NCBI GenBank assembly: GCA_019119395.1
Contig: DWXC01000007.1
Coordinates: 1-36,719 of the forward strand
Source of the DNA: Candidatus Borkfalkia stercoripullorum
GTDB lineage: Bacteria > Bacillota > Clostridia > Christensenellales > Borkfalkiaceae
Reading direction: 5' to 3'
Length of the DNA stretch: 36,719 bases
Program-made: the position numbers and the translations under genes
The notes under the pieces: generated by a model
Seen by the model: only the letters and a program-made list of their open reading frames with translations
Databases searched by the model: none
Told to the model about the DNA's origin: nothing
Shown here: one piece after another, positions 11,027-18,648 of the stretch
Position numbering within the stretch: the stretch's first letter is position 1
Layout: the number at the start of each line of letters is the position of its first letter

Positions 11027-12811
11027 TCATTCGAACTGCGCCTCGTAAATCTCGGAATAGAACCCTTCCCTTTGCAGCAGTTCCTCGTGCCTGCCGCGCT
11101 CGACGATGTCGCCGCCCTTTACGACGAGGATGAGGTCGGCGCTGCGCACGGTGGTCAGGCGGTGGGCGATGACGAAACACGTCCTGCCCTTCATCAGCCG
11201 CGCCATCGCGTCGCGGATGAGAAGCTCGGTGCGGGTGTCCACGTTGGAAGTCGCCTCGTCCAGAATGAGCAGCTTGGCGGGCGAAAGCATGGCGCGGGCG
11301 ATCGTGAGGAGCTGTTTCTGCCCCTTGGACAGGCTGCCGCCGTCCGTAAGCACGGTGTCGTACCCGTCGGGAAGCCCCTCGATAAAGTCGGCGATGTGCG
11401 CCTCTTCCGCGGCGCGTTTCACCTCCCCGCGCGTGGCACCCTCTTTGCCGTAGGCGATGTTCTCAAACACCGTGCCCTCGAAGAGCCACGTATCCTGCAA
11501 GACCATGGTAAAGGCGGCGCGCAGGCTCTTGCGGGTATAACCCCGTATATCCTCGCCGTCCAGAAGTATGCTGCCGCCGCGCGGGTCGTAAAAGCGCATC
11601 ATGAGGTTCACGAGCGTCGTTTTCCCCGCGCCCGTAGGCCCCACGATCGCGACCGTCTGCCCGGGCTCGGCGGTGAAGGAAAGATCGCCGATCACGTCCT
11701 CGCCCTCCTCGTAGCCGAAGCGCACGTTTTTAAATTCGACTTTGCCCTTTACGTCCGAAAGCACCTTTGCGCCGGGCGCGTCCGCCGCTTCGGAAGGGCG
11801 GTCTAAAAGCCTGAACACCCTTTCCGCCGCCGCAAGTGCGGACTGTATTTCCCTTATGATGTTGGCAAACTCGTTGACAGGCCCCGAAAATCGGCGGGCG
11901 TACAGCAAAAAGGACGAGATCGCCCCCAGCCCGATCTTGCCGTACAGATAGAAAAACGCGCCTGCGGCGCTGATGAGCACCGTGCCGAAGTTGTTGACGA
12001 AGTTGACGGACGGGCCGATCAGGCTTGCGATATAGTCCGCCTTATAATACGCGTCCGCGGCTTCGGTATTTTTTACGCGGAATTTTGCGGTGATCTCCTC
12101 TTCCCTGCCGTACGCGCGGATGGTATTCAGCCCCGAAAGCATTTCCTCGGAAAACCCGTTCAGTTCCGCGAGTTTCGCCGAGCGTTTGCGGAAAAGGGGG
12201 CGCATCGTTTTCCCGCGCAAAACGGTGATGAGCAGGGAGATCGGGATCGTGACCGCGAACACCCCCAACAGCGGCGGAGAAACGGCGATCATGCCGACCA
12301 GCGCGCCTATTACGGTCACGATGCCCGTCGCAGCTTGCAAAACGTCGTTGGAAAGGGAAGCGTTCACGGTGGATATATCGTAAGATATGCGGTTGATGAG
12401 ATCGCCCGCCGCAACGCGGTCGATATCCCCGACGGGCAGGGCGAGGATCTTATCGAACACGTCCTGCCGCATCGTTTTGACGATGCGCTGGCTCAGTTTG
12501 ACCATGAGAACGGAAAGCAGATAGGAAAGCCCCGCCGAGACGACGTAAAAGACCGCCATGAGAAGGCAGTAATAGCCGACCGCCGCAAAATCGACTCCCG
12601 CGGGGGAATCGATCGCGTCGATCGCTTTTCCCGAAAGCCACGGCCCGAGCAGCGCGAAAAGGTTGCTGCCCAGCATGAGCGCGAACGCCGCCGCGACCCT
12701 CCATTTGTACATCATGTAATAGCGCGCCAGCCGCGCCGCGACCGCGCGCCTGTTCTTTTTCGGCAGCGCTTCTCCCGTACGGGGAACGCCCGCATAATCG
12801 ATTTTAGGCAT
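11027..12811 (-). CDS. ABC exporter half-transporter with consensus ATPase site
   Basis: 594 aa from the ATG at 12811, which has a GGGGGTG ribosome site and overlaps the upstream gene by 8 nt. Six membrane helices (about residues 40-310) precede an ABC domain with Walker A GPTGAGKTT, signature LSKGQKQ and Walker B LLILDEATSNVD containing the catalytic Glu. It belongs to the multidrug/lipid exporter class (ABC-B). It pairs with the half-transporter encoded just upstream, which has an Asp in place of the catalytic Glu, giving an asymmetric heterodimer like BmrCD or LmrCD. Control by the first gene of the operon, a MarR repressor, suggests a drug or toxic-compound efflux role; the substrate is unknown. 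Confidence 0.93.
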   Translation of the reverse strand: MPKIDYAGVPRTGEALPKKNRRAVAARLARYYMMYKWRVAAAFALMLGSNLFALLGPWLSGKAIDAIDSPAGVDFAAVGYYCLLMAVFYVVSAGLSYLLSVLMVKLSQRIVKTMRQDVFDKILALPVGDIDRVAAGDLINRISYDISTVNASLSNDVLQAATGIVTVIGALVGMIAVSPPLLGVFAVTIPISLLITVLRGKTMRPLFRKRSAKLAELNGFSEEMLSGLNTIRAYGREEEITAKFRVKNTEAADAYYKADYIASLIGPSVNFVNNFGTVLISAAGAFFYLYGKIGLGAISSFLLYARRFSGPVNEFANIIREIQSALAAAERVFRLLDRPSEAADAPGAKVLSDVKGKVEFKNVRFGYEEGEDVIGDLSFTAEPGQTVAIVGPTGAGKTTLVNLMMRFYDPRGGSILLDGEDIRGYTRKSLRAAFTMVLQDTWLFEGTVFENIAYGKEGATRGEVKRAAEEAHIADFIEGLPDGYDTVLTDGGSLSKGQKQLLTIARAMLSPAKLLILDEATSNVDTRTELLIRDAMARLMKGRTCFVIAHRLTTVRSADLILVVKGGDIVERGRHEELLQREGFYSEIYEAQFE

Positions 12812-14519
12812 CCTCTTCACCCCCTTCGCCGTGCTGGGAATCATAAATGCGGCGGTACTCTTCGCAACGTTGCATCAGCTCCGCGTCCGTGCCGAACCCG
12901 ACCATCCTGCCGCCGTCCAGCACGAGAATATGGTCGGCGAACCGCACCGAACTGATGCGCTGCGCGATGAGCACGACCGTGGTTTCGGGCATGTTCTCAA
13001 AGAGGGTTTTGCGCAGCCGCGCGTCCGTCTTATAATCGAGCGCGCTGGAAGAATCGTCCAGCACGAGTATCTCGGGCGAGGCCGCCAGGGCGCGCGCGAT
13101 GAGCAGGCGCTGTTTCTGCCCGCCGCTGAAATTGGAGCCGCGCGCGGTGAGTTCCGCATCCATTCCTCCGTGTTCCCCGATGAATCCGGACGCCTGCGCG
13201 TACTCCGCCGCCCGCGCGATCTGTTCGTCCGAAAGCCCGCGCTCGAAGTCGATGTTCCCGCGCACGCTCGCCGCCATGAGAAAATCGTTCTGGAAAACCG
13301 CGCCGAACTTTCGGTTCAGTTCCTCTTTGGGATAACTCTTCACGTTCCTGCCGCCGACGTACACCGCGCCGGCGTCGGGGTCGTACAGCCGCATGAGCAG
13401 GCCGACGAGCGTGCTCTTGCCGCTGCCCGTGCCGCCGATCACGCCGAGCGTTTCCCCTTTTTTGACGGAAAAATCGATATTTTTGAGCGCGGGCGCGCCG
13501 CCGTAGGAAAAGGCGACGTTTTCGAAACGGATGAACGCGCCGCTCCCGTCCCCTTCGCACAGTTCGGGCAAAAGTTCGCGCGGCAGGCGCATGACCTCTT
13601 CGATGCGTTTCGCGGACGCGCCGCCCCGCGAAAATTCGACAAAGATCCTGCCGATCGCGATGACCGCGTTGAGCATGACGGTGAAAAAGGACGTGAACGC
13701 GAGAATGTCGCCGCCCTGCACTTTCCCCGCCGCCACGCGGTACGCGCCGATAAAGATGACGGCGGTCATGCCGATGTTCAGAACCGCCGACATGACGGGG
13801 TTGGAAACGCCCGTCGTGACGGACGCGCGCGTTTCGTTGGCGACGATCTCCCCGTTGATCTTCGAAAACGCCGCGCTCTCGTATTCAGACTTTGACAGCG
13901 CCTTGATGACGCGTATACCCGTATGATCGTCGCGCACCTTGCGCACCATGGCGTCCATGGAATTTTGAAGACGGGTATACAGCCCGATCCCCTTTTTTGC
14001 GACGAGCACGGAAACGAGAGCGAGAAAGGGCACGGAAACGAGCAAAACGAGCGCGAGCACGGGATCGACCGTAAAGGTGAGCGCCACGCCGCCCACGAGC
14101 AGAATGGGCGCGCGTATACCCATCCTCTGCATCATGCCGAGCATATTATGTACGTTGTACGTGTCCGTCGAAAGGCGGGAAACGAGGGACGGAACGGTCT
14201 CCGCGTCCGTCTGCTTTGCGGAAAGCGACAGCGTTTTGGAAAACAGGTCGGCGCGGATGCGCTCGGTCGTATCCCGCGCGACTTTGGAAGCGAATCGGTT
14301 CGCGATCACGTTGCCCGCCCACGCGACGACTGCGACGAGCAGCATCCCGACGCTCCACAGCGAGAGCGCGAGCACGCTCCTCGTCGGAACGACGTCGTCG
14401 ATCATGTGCGCCATGATGAGGGGCAGGAAAAGTTCCGCGACCGTGCCGACCACTTTGAAAGTCATGCCCGCCGCCATGCGCCCCTTACTGCGCGACAGGT
14501 AGGAAAAGATGAGTTTCAT
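12804..14519 (-). CDS. ABC exporter half-transporter with degenerate catalytic residue
   Basis: 571 aa from the ATG at 14519, which overlaps the marR stop as ATGA. Six membrane helices, then an ABC domain with Walker A GGTGSGKST, signature NFSGGQKQRL and Walker B LVLDDSSSALD. The residue after Walker B is Asp rather than Glu, as in the degenerate subunit of heterodimeric exporters (BmrC type). It overlaps the next gene, its partner, by 8 nt, so both halves are made together. A longer reading of the frame exists upstream but lies inside marR. Confidence 0.93.
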   Translation of the reverse strand: MKLIFSYLSRSKGRMAAGMTFKVVGTVAELFLPLIMAHMIDDVVPTRSVLALSLWSVGMLLVAVVAWAGNVIANRFASKVARDTTERIRADLFSKTLSLSAKQTDAETVPSLVSRLSTDTYNVHNMLGMMQRMGIRAPILLVGGVALTFTVDPVLALVLLVSVPFLALVSVLVAKKGIGLYTRLQNSMDAMVRKVRDDHTGIRVIKALSKSEYESAAFSKINGEIVANETRASVTTGVSNPVMSAVLNIGMTAVIFIGAYRVAAGKVQGGDILAFTSFFTVMLNAVIAIGRIFVEFSRGGASAKRIEEVMRLPRELLPELCEGDGSGAFIRFENVAFSYGGAPALKNIDFSVKKGETLGVIGGTGSGKSTLVGLLMRLYDPDAGAVYVGGRNVKSYPKEELNRKFGAVFQNDFLMAASVRGNIDFERGLSDEQIARAAEYAQASGFIGEHGGMDAELTARGSNFSGGQKQRLLIARALAASPEILVLDDSSSALDYKTDARLRKTLFENMPETTVVLIAQRISSVRFADHILVLDGGRMVGFGTDAELMQRCEEYRRIYDSQHGEGGEEDA

Positions 14520-14959
14520 TTTTGCGCACCGCCCCTTCTGCCCTCGGCGCGCTTCGCGTTTTCGGCGAGGCGCTCCAGATATTTCCCCGCAAGTTCCCGC
14601 TCTTCTTCGGAAAACCCCTGCAAAAGCAGTTCTCTCCAAGCGGCATGCGCCTCCCGTATCCGCCCCATCGCCGCGGCAGCCTTTTCCGTCGGGTACAGGA
14701 GCAGGTTGCGCCTGTCCGAAGGGTCGGGGCGGCGCTCTACGAACCCCTTCTCTTCCAGCGATCCGACCTGCCGCGCCACATTGCTCTTATGCACGTACAT
14801 GATCTTCGACAACTGTTCCTGCGTGACGCCGGGATGTTTGCAGATGTCGACAAGATACGAATCCTGATAACTGCCTATCCCCAACTCCTCGTATTCTTCC
14901 ATGCGGAACAGGTTCGCGCATCTCCAGATCTCCCCGATGTTTCTCATGATCGTCGCCAT
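14516..14959 (-). CDS. MarR family transcriptional regulator
   Basis: 147 aa from the ATG at 14959, preceded by GGGAGGAG at 6 nt; an upstream in-frame start lies in the operator region and is unlikely. The winged helix is clear: GVTQEQLSKIMYVHKSNVARQVGSLEEKGFV followed by the wing RRPDPSDRRN. It is the first gene of the exporter operon and is coupled to it by ATGA. Two palindromes at the operon promoter are its probable binding sites, so it likely represses itself and the exporter until a ligand binds. Confidence 0.93.
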   Translation of the reverse strand: MATIMRNIGEIWRCANLFRMEEYEELGIGSYQDSYLVDICKHPGVTQEQLSKIMYVHKSNVARQVGSLEEKGFVERRPDPSDRRNLLLYPTEKAAAAMGRIREAHAAWRELLLQGFSEEERELAGKYLERLAENAKRAEGRRGGAQK

Positions 14960-14992
14960 GTTATTCTCCTCCCGTCGGTACGCCGCACTTTT

Positions 14993-15021
14993 GTTGCGCA
15001 CGCAACCGTTGCGAGCGCAAC
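14993..15021. promoter_or_regulatory. Tandem palindromic operators, probable MarR sites
   Basis: Two 14-bp palindromes, GTTGCGCACGCAAC (14993-15006) and GTTGCGAGCGCAAC (15008-15021), share the half-site GTTGCG and are separated by one base. They directly follow the -10 box of the marR promoter on the minus strand and cover the expected transcription start, an ideal place for autorepression. Confidence 0.8.
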
Positions 15022-15024
15022 TAT

Positions 15025-15053
15025 ATAATAGAACAAAAGGCGCGCTTTGTCAA
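15025..15053 (-). promoter_or_regulatory. Promoter of the marR-ABC exporter operon
   Basis: On the minus strand a consensus TTGACA (15048-15053), 17 nt, and TATTAT (15025-15030). The strong -35 with downstream operators suggests high derepressed expression. Confidence 0.85.
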
Positions 15054-15127
15054 ACAAAAACGCGCCGCTTTGAAAAATCCGCTTTGATTTTTCGGCAAAC
15101 GAGAGCCCTTATGTTTCCTTTGCCGAA

Positions 15128-15221
15128 AAAACCGCCCTTTGCGGCAAACAAAAACTTCTCTCCCCCGAACACAAAACCGCCCTTTGCGGCAAACAAAAAC
15201 TTCTCTCGCTCTTCCGAACAC
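15128..15221. repeat. Direct repeat, two units of 45 and 49 bp
   Basis: Unit 1 (15128-15172) and unit 2 (15173-15221) share an identical 35-nt block beginning AAAACCGCCCTTTGCGGC and the ending CCGAACAC, differing by a 4-nt insertion. A third partial copy with changes starts at 15222 (AAAGCCGCCCTTTCCGGC). Each unit contains a small CCGC/GCGG hairpin which on the minus strand is followed by a T-run. An 8-bp hairpin (15072-15079 with 15086-15093) lies nearby. No gene is seen between 15054 and 15283. Confidence 0.7.
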
Positions 15222-15222
15222 A

Positions 15223-15279
15223 AAGCCGCCCTTTCCGGCGATGCGCGGACGCCGCGCACTTCGCGCAGCAAGGCGGCTT
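15223..15279 (-). terminator. Possible terminator after the DUF3810 gene
   Basis: AAGCCGCC (15223-15230) pairs with GGCGGCTT (15272-15279) around a long GC-rich loop with its own inverted repeats. On the minus strand the stem ends in GGCTTTGTGTT, a weak T-tract, just past the stop codon at 15284. Confidence 0.4.
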
Positions 15280-15283
15280 CCGT

Positions 15284-16366
15284 TCACGCCGAGATCTGTT
15301 CGTAGAGATACACGAGGCTTGCGGCCGTCGCGGAATAGCTCTGCGTGCCGCCCTCCACCCCGTTGGCTTTGAGGAAAAGGTCGTTGAAAAAGGACGAAAT
15401 GCGGTCGATCGCGCCCTCGTATTTCGCGAAATGCGCCGATTCGTTGCGGTATTCCCGCTTCACCTCGTCGCCGAGGCGGGCGTAGAGCGTTTGAAAATCC
15501 TCTTCGGGCAGTTCGTTGAGAAGCCGCGCCGCCGCGCGCATCAGCCCGCAGTAACGGAGATAATCGTCGTTTGAGCGGATGCAAAGCACGTATGCGACGA
15601 TGTTCGCTTCCCCCTCGACGGCGACGCCCTTCGCGTGCGCCATTTCGTGCGCCATGGTGACCCCGAGCTGCGAGGGCGGGATGTTCACGTTGACGTTCGC
15701 TTCCGCATAGAACGGAAAGTAAATGCCCGTGATGCCGAGATAACTCATCGGCACGGACATGACGACCTTTTTCGGCCGCACTTCCCACCCCGCGAAATAA
15801 TCCCCCTCCTGCTTTTCGAATTCACCGTTCAGGATGTCGGCGAGTTCCTCGAAAGAATGGCCGGGAACGACGTTCTCCTCTTCGTCGCGGGAGAGTTTTG
15901 CGGAAACCGCGTTGAGTTCTTCGACATAGTATTCCGCAGCGGCGTACAACTTTTCTTCCGTCACTTCGGTCGGGGTCAGCCCGAGCGCGGAAATGACGGA
16001 GGCGCGGTTATAGAGCGGAGAATAGAGAAGCCCGAACGCGATGAGCACGCACAGCACGGCGACTCCGAGGCGGTACAGCCAGCCGAGCAATCTCGGCCAA
16101 CGCTTTTTGCAAAGCAGGATTATGATGCCGACGAGCAGGGCGATCCCCCCTGCAATGAGCAGGAGCGCCGTCCATTCGTAAAAGGAGATCGGGATATAAT
16201 TCGTGACGAAGTGGAGCGCATAGCCGAGCCCGCGCGTGACGCCGCGCGCGAAAAACGTTTCCGCGACGGCGGGGATGTTTGCCGACACGAACACGAGCAC
16301 GGCAAACGCCGCGAGCGCCGCCAGCACGATCAGACGGCGGCGGCCGCGCTTTGTGATGCTTTTCAT
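15284..16366 (-). CDS. DUF3810 membrane metalloprotease-like protein
   Basis: 360 aa from the ATG at 16366. The N-terminus has a hydrophobic segment (about 12-35), then two more (about 65-85 and 98-118), followed by a soluble domain. A zinc-protease motif HEMAH lies at 240-244 with a downstream Glu in VEGEAN, and the segment NVNIPPSQLGVTMAHEMAH matches the DUF3810 family. Function is unknown; a membrane-bound peptidase is plausible. A TTG 48 nt upstream could extend it, but the ATG is preferred because an extended -10 box ends 6 nt before it. No Shine-Dalgarno is present at either site. Confidence 0.88.
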   Translation of the reverse strand: MKSITKRGRRRLIVLAALAAFAVLVFVSANIPAVAETFFARGVTRGLGYALHFVTNYIPISFYEWTALLLIAGGIALLVGIIILLCKKRWPRLLGWLYRLGVAVLCVLIAFGLLYSPLYNRASVISALGLTPTEVTEEKLYAAAEYYVEELNAVSAKLSRDEEENVVPGHSFEELADILNGEFEKQEGDYFAGWEVRPKKVVMSVPMSYLGITGIYFPFYAEANVNVNIPPSQLGVTMAHEMAHAKGVAVEGEANIVAYVLCIRSNDDYLRYCGLMRAAARLLNELPEEDFQTLYARLGDEVKREYRNESAHFAKYEGAIDRISSFFNDLFLKANGVEGGTQSYSATAASLVYLYEQISA

Positions 16367-16372
16367 GCCGCT

Positions 16373-16381
16373 ATTATACCA
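16373..16381 (-). promoter_or_regulatory. Extended -10 promoter abutting the DUF3810 start
   Basis: The minus strand reads TGGTATAAT, an extended -10 element, with the hexamer at 16373-16378 and no convincing -35. Six bases separate it from the ATG at 16366, which would make the transcript leaderless. Confidence 0.55.
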
Positions 16382-16418
16382 CGCCCGAAAGCAAAGCGCA
16401 CCCCCGCGGCGCAAAAAT

Positions 16419-18473
16419 TTACAGTTTTTTCACAGAAAACGCCCCTCTGCCGCTCTTTTTGTCCATGAGCAGGGGCGCAAAACACCCGCCCTGCACCGAG
16501 CGGTTGCGGAACATCAGCCCGCCGCCGTATTTCTGCGCTTCGCCGGCGGCGGTGTCGTACCAATCCCCGAACGGGATGCGGTCGGGCGTTTCGCGCAGAT
16601 AGCGGCCGAGCGCCGCTATGAAAGTTTTCCGCTTATCCGTATCGTCGGTCAGCGCCGCCGCCCACATCAGCCAGTCCGATTTCCCGTAATCCTTGCGCAC
16701 GTCCAGCGGCGTGCCGTAACGGTTCATATGCGCAAGGCAGCAATCGGCCTCCGCTTCGTATATATCCGAAAACAGCCCCGTGCCGAGCAGTTTGTCCGCA
16801 AACAGGTTGTATTTTACGCCGTACGTGCCTTTATCCCCGAAGGACAGGGGCAGAGGGCTGCCCTCCGCCTTGATGAGCGCCGCGCGCCGCTCCGCCTCTT
16901 TGCGGTAAGCGCTCCCGTCCTCGCGGTTCTTTTCGAGCAGCGCCGCGAACCCCGCGAGCGCGACCGCCGCTTTGACCGCGAGATTGACGTTCTTGTCCTG
17001 ATGCCCCGCAAAATCGTCGGTGCAGAGCTGGTTTTCGGGCACCGCGCCGGCTTGCACGAGGTAATCCGCCCACTTTTTCAATAAAGGCAGATACCGCCCG
17101 ACAAATTCTTTGTCGTCGGACAGGAGCGAAGCGAGTATGAGGATGTTGCCGCACTCTTCGACGGGCATCTGACGCGAAAAGTCGTACAGCCCGCTCCCCG
17201 CGGGGTACAGATAATAGTGCGGCAGAACGCCGTGGTTACTTTTTTTATAATCGACGCAGCGGCGGTATTTGCCCTCCGCGGCGTTCTTCACCCCGTAATA
17301 CTGCCCGTTGCAGTACGGGTAAACGCCCGCGTCGTGCGGCGCGAAGCCGTAGTCCCAGACGGGCATTTCGGCAAAATCGAGGATCGGATACAACATCCCC
17401 TTGACGAGTTCGGGCGCGAACAGAAGGAAGAGCGGCATGCTCGGGTAAGTCACGTCGAGCGTGGCGATGCAGCCGTCCGAACCGCACTCCTCGGAGAGGA
17501 ACAACAGCCTCCCCTTGCCGTCGTACACGGCCTTGTGCGCCGCCATCGCCTGGCGCAGGGACGCGCACAGCACGCTGTAATAATCTTCCCCGTAAGGGGC
17601 GGAAAGCGCTTTGAGTTTTTCGTCGAAGGCGCGGCACTGTTCCCTGACGCCCTCGAATCCGTCCAGCGCGCGCGAGATCTCGTCCAAAATCGTTCCGCCG
17701 CCCGAAGTCCACGCGCCGCGCAGCATCTGCCCGTAATAGAATACCGAGCACACGTCGTCGAAGGCGACCGCCATCGTGCCCGAAAACGCCTTTCCGTCCG
17801 CGGGGCGGGCGTCCGCACCGCCGATCAGCATGCCGTCCTCTTCCCCGAAGGCGGGCGCCTCTCCCGAGAGGAAGCGGGCAAGCCCCTTCCCGTCCGTCAC
17901 GAAGCATTCGGGCGCGGCGATATACATATATCCCCAGTCAGCCGCGCGCATATCCGCCGTATGCGCGAAAACGCGCTGTTCGTCCGACCCGAAATACGCC
18001 GTTTCATATTTTCCGCACCGCATGACGTCGCCGCGCACGCCCTGCGCGGGGCGGTCGTGATAGACGTTGCGCTCGTGCAAAAACAGCCCGACCGTAAAGG
18101 CGAGCGGCTTTTTCGGGCGGAGTTCGTATGTAAAATAGCAGACGGGGCCGGAAAAGACGCGCACGTCGTCGGGCGGGAGCGGAGACAAAAATTCCGCGCG
18201 GAGCGAAAAATCCGCACACTCCGACTCGTACACGGTGGAAAAGGCGGTGACCTTCACCTCCCTGCACTCCATAGGCTCCGCGCCCTCGGCTTTGCCGAGG
18301 AAGGAATAGGCGCGGACGCCCTTCTCCCCGCGGGCGACAACGACGCCGTACACGGGTTTTTCGTCTCCCTGCCAGAACACGACGTTTGAAGCGGTCGGGT
18401 CGTCCGAGGGCGACCAGAGCGAAAAATAGGGATCTTTGACAAAGATCGGGTAAGCGGGAAGTTTCCTTTGCAT
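16419..18473 (-). CDS. GtaA/DUF4965-DUF1793 family hydrolase (glutaminase A-like)
   Basis: 684 aa. The N-terminus (AYPIFVKDPYFSLWSPSD, VVFWQGDEKPVYGVVV) and the C-terminal (alpha/alpha)6-type part (PFGDWYDTAAGEAQ, RNRSVQGGCFAPLL) match the glutaminase A/DUF4965-DUF5127-DUF1793 family, built like a glycoside hydrolase. Fungal and actinobacterial members are called glutaminases, but most bacterial members are uncharacterised and a carbohydrate-active role is possible. There is no signal peptide, so the enzyme should be cytoplasmic. GGAG lies 9 nt before the ATG and a consensus promoter precedes it. It is divergent from an ArsR-type regulator with a jelly-roll-like C-terminal domain, the likely controller. 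Confidence 0.85.
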   Translation of the reverse strand: MQRKLPAYPIFVKDPYFSLWSPSDDPTASNVVFWQGDEKPVYGVVVARGEKGVRAYSFLGKAEGAEPMECREVKVTAFSTVYESECADFSLRAEFLSPLPPDDVRVFSGPVCYFTYELRPKKPLAFTVGLFLHERNVYHDRPAQGVRGDVMRCGKYETAYFGSDEQRVFAHTADMRAADWGYMYIAAPECFVTDGKGLARFLSGEAPAFGEEDGMLIGGADARPADGKAFSGTMAVAFDDVCSVFYYGQMLRGAWTSGGGTILDEISRALDGFEGVREQCRAFDEKLKALSAPYGEDYYSVLCASLRQAMAAHKAVYDGKGRLLFLSEECGSDGCIATLDVTYPSMPLFLLFAPELVKGMLYPILDFAEMPVWDYGFAPHDAGVYPYCNGQYYGVKNAAEGKYRRCVDYKKSNHGVLPHYYLYPAGSGLYDFSRQMPVEECGNILILASLLSDDKEFVGRYLPLLKKWADYLVQAGAVPENQLCTDDFAGHQDKNVNLAVKAAVALAGFAALLEKNREDGSAYRKEAERRAALIKAEGSPLPLSFGDKGTYGVKYNLFADKLLGTGLFSDIYEAEADCCLAHMNRYGTPLDVRKDYGKSDWLMWAAALTDDTDKRKTFIAALGRYLRETPDRIPFGDWYDTAAGEAQKYGGGLMFRNRSVQGGCFAPLLMDKKSGRGAFSVKKL

Positions 18474-18499
18474 GGCTGTTTTCTCCGTTTTTTATTTCT

Positions 18500-18527
18500 A
18501 TTATATACCCGTTTCCGCGTTTGTCAA
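18500..18527 (-). promoter_or_regulatory. Promoter of the GtaA-like gene
   Basis: Minus strand: TTGACA (18522-18527), 16 nt, TATAAT (18500-18505). The -35 and -10 boxes are both perfect consensus. Confidence 0.88.
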
Positions 18528-18538
18528 CGGCGGCGCGC

Positions 18539-18588
18539 TTTCAGATTTTCTGCTTTTTCGCGCGCTTGTTTTTCAGTAATTCTGAAAA
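18539..18588. promoter_or_regulatory. Candidate operators between divergent promoters
   Basis: A 19-bp palindrome, TTTTCAG-N5-CTGAAAA (18570-18588), and a degenerate copy, TTTCAG-N5-CTGCTT (18539-18555), lie between the divergent -35 boxes. Their centres are 32 bp apart, about three helical turns, so dimers would bind the same DNA face. The adjacent ArsR-type regulator is the obvious candidate. Confidence 0.5.
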
Positions 18589-18613
18589 TATAAGCCTTTG
18601 GCCGAAAAACAGA

Positions 18614-18642
18614 TTGACAAACGCGCGCGGAGCGCTTATACT
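18614..18642 (+). promoter_or_regulatory. Promoter of the ArsR-type regulator, abutting its start
   Basis: TTGACA (18614-18619), 17 nt, TATACT (18637-18642). The ATG at 18649 begins 6 nt after the -10 box, right where transcription should start. Confidence 0.8.
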
Positions 18643-18648
18643 GGACGC

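Noticed and set aside
15128-15221. Possible CRISPR-like array
   Set aside because: Only two adjacent units and a partial third, no spacers between repeats and no cas genes.
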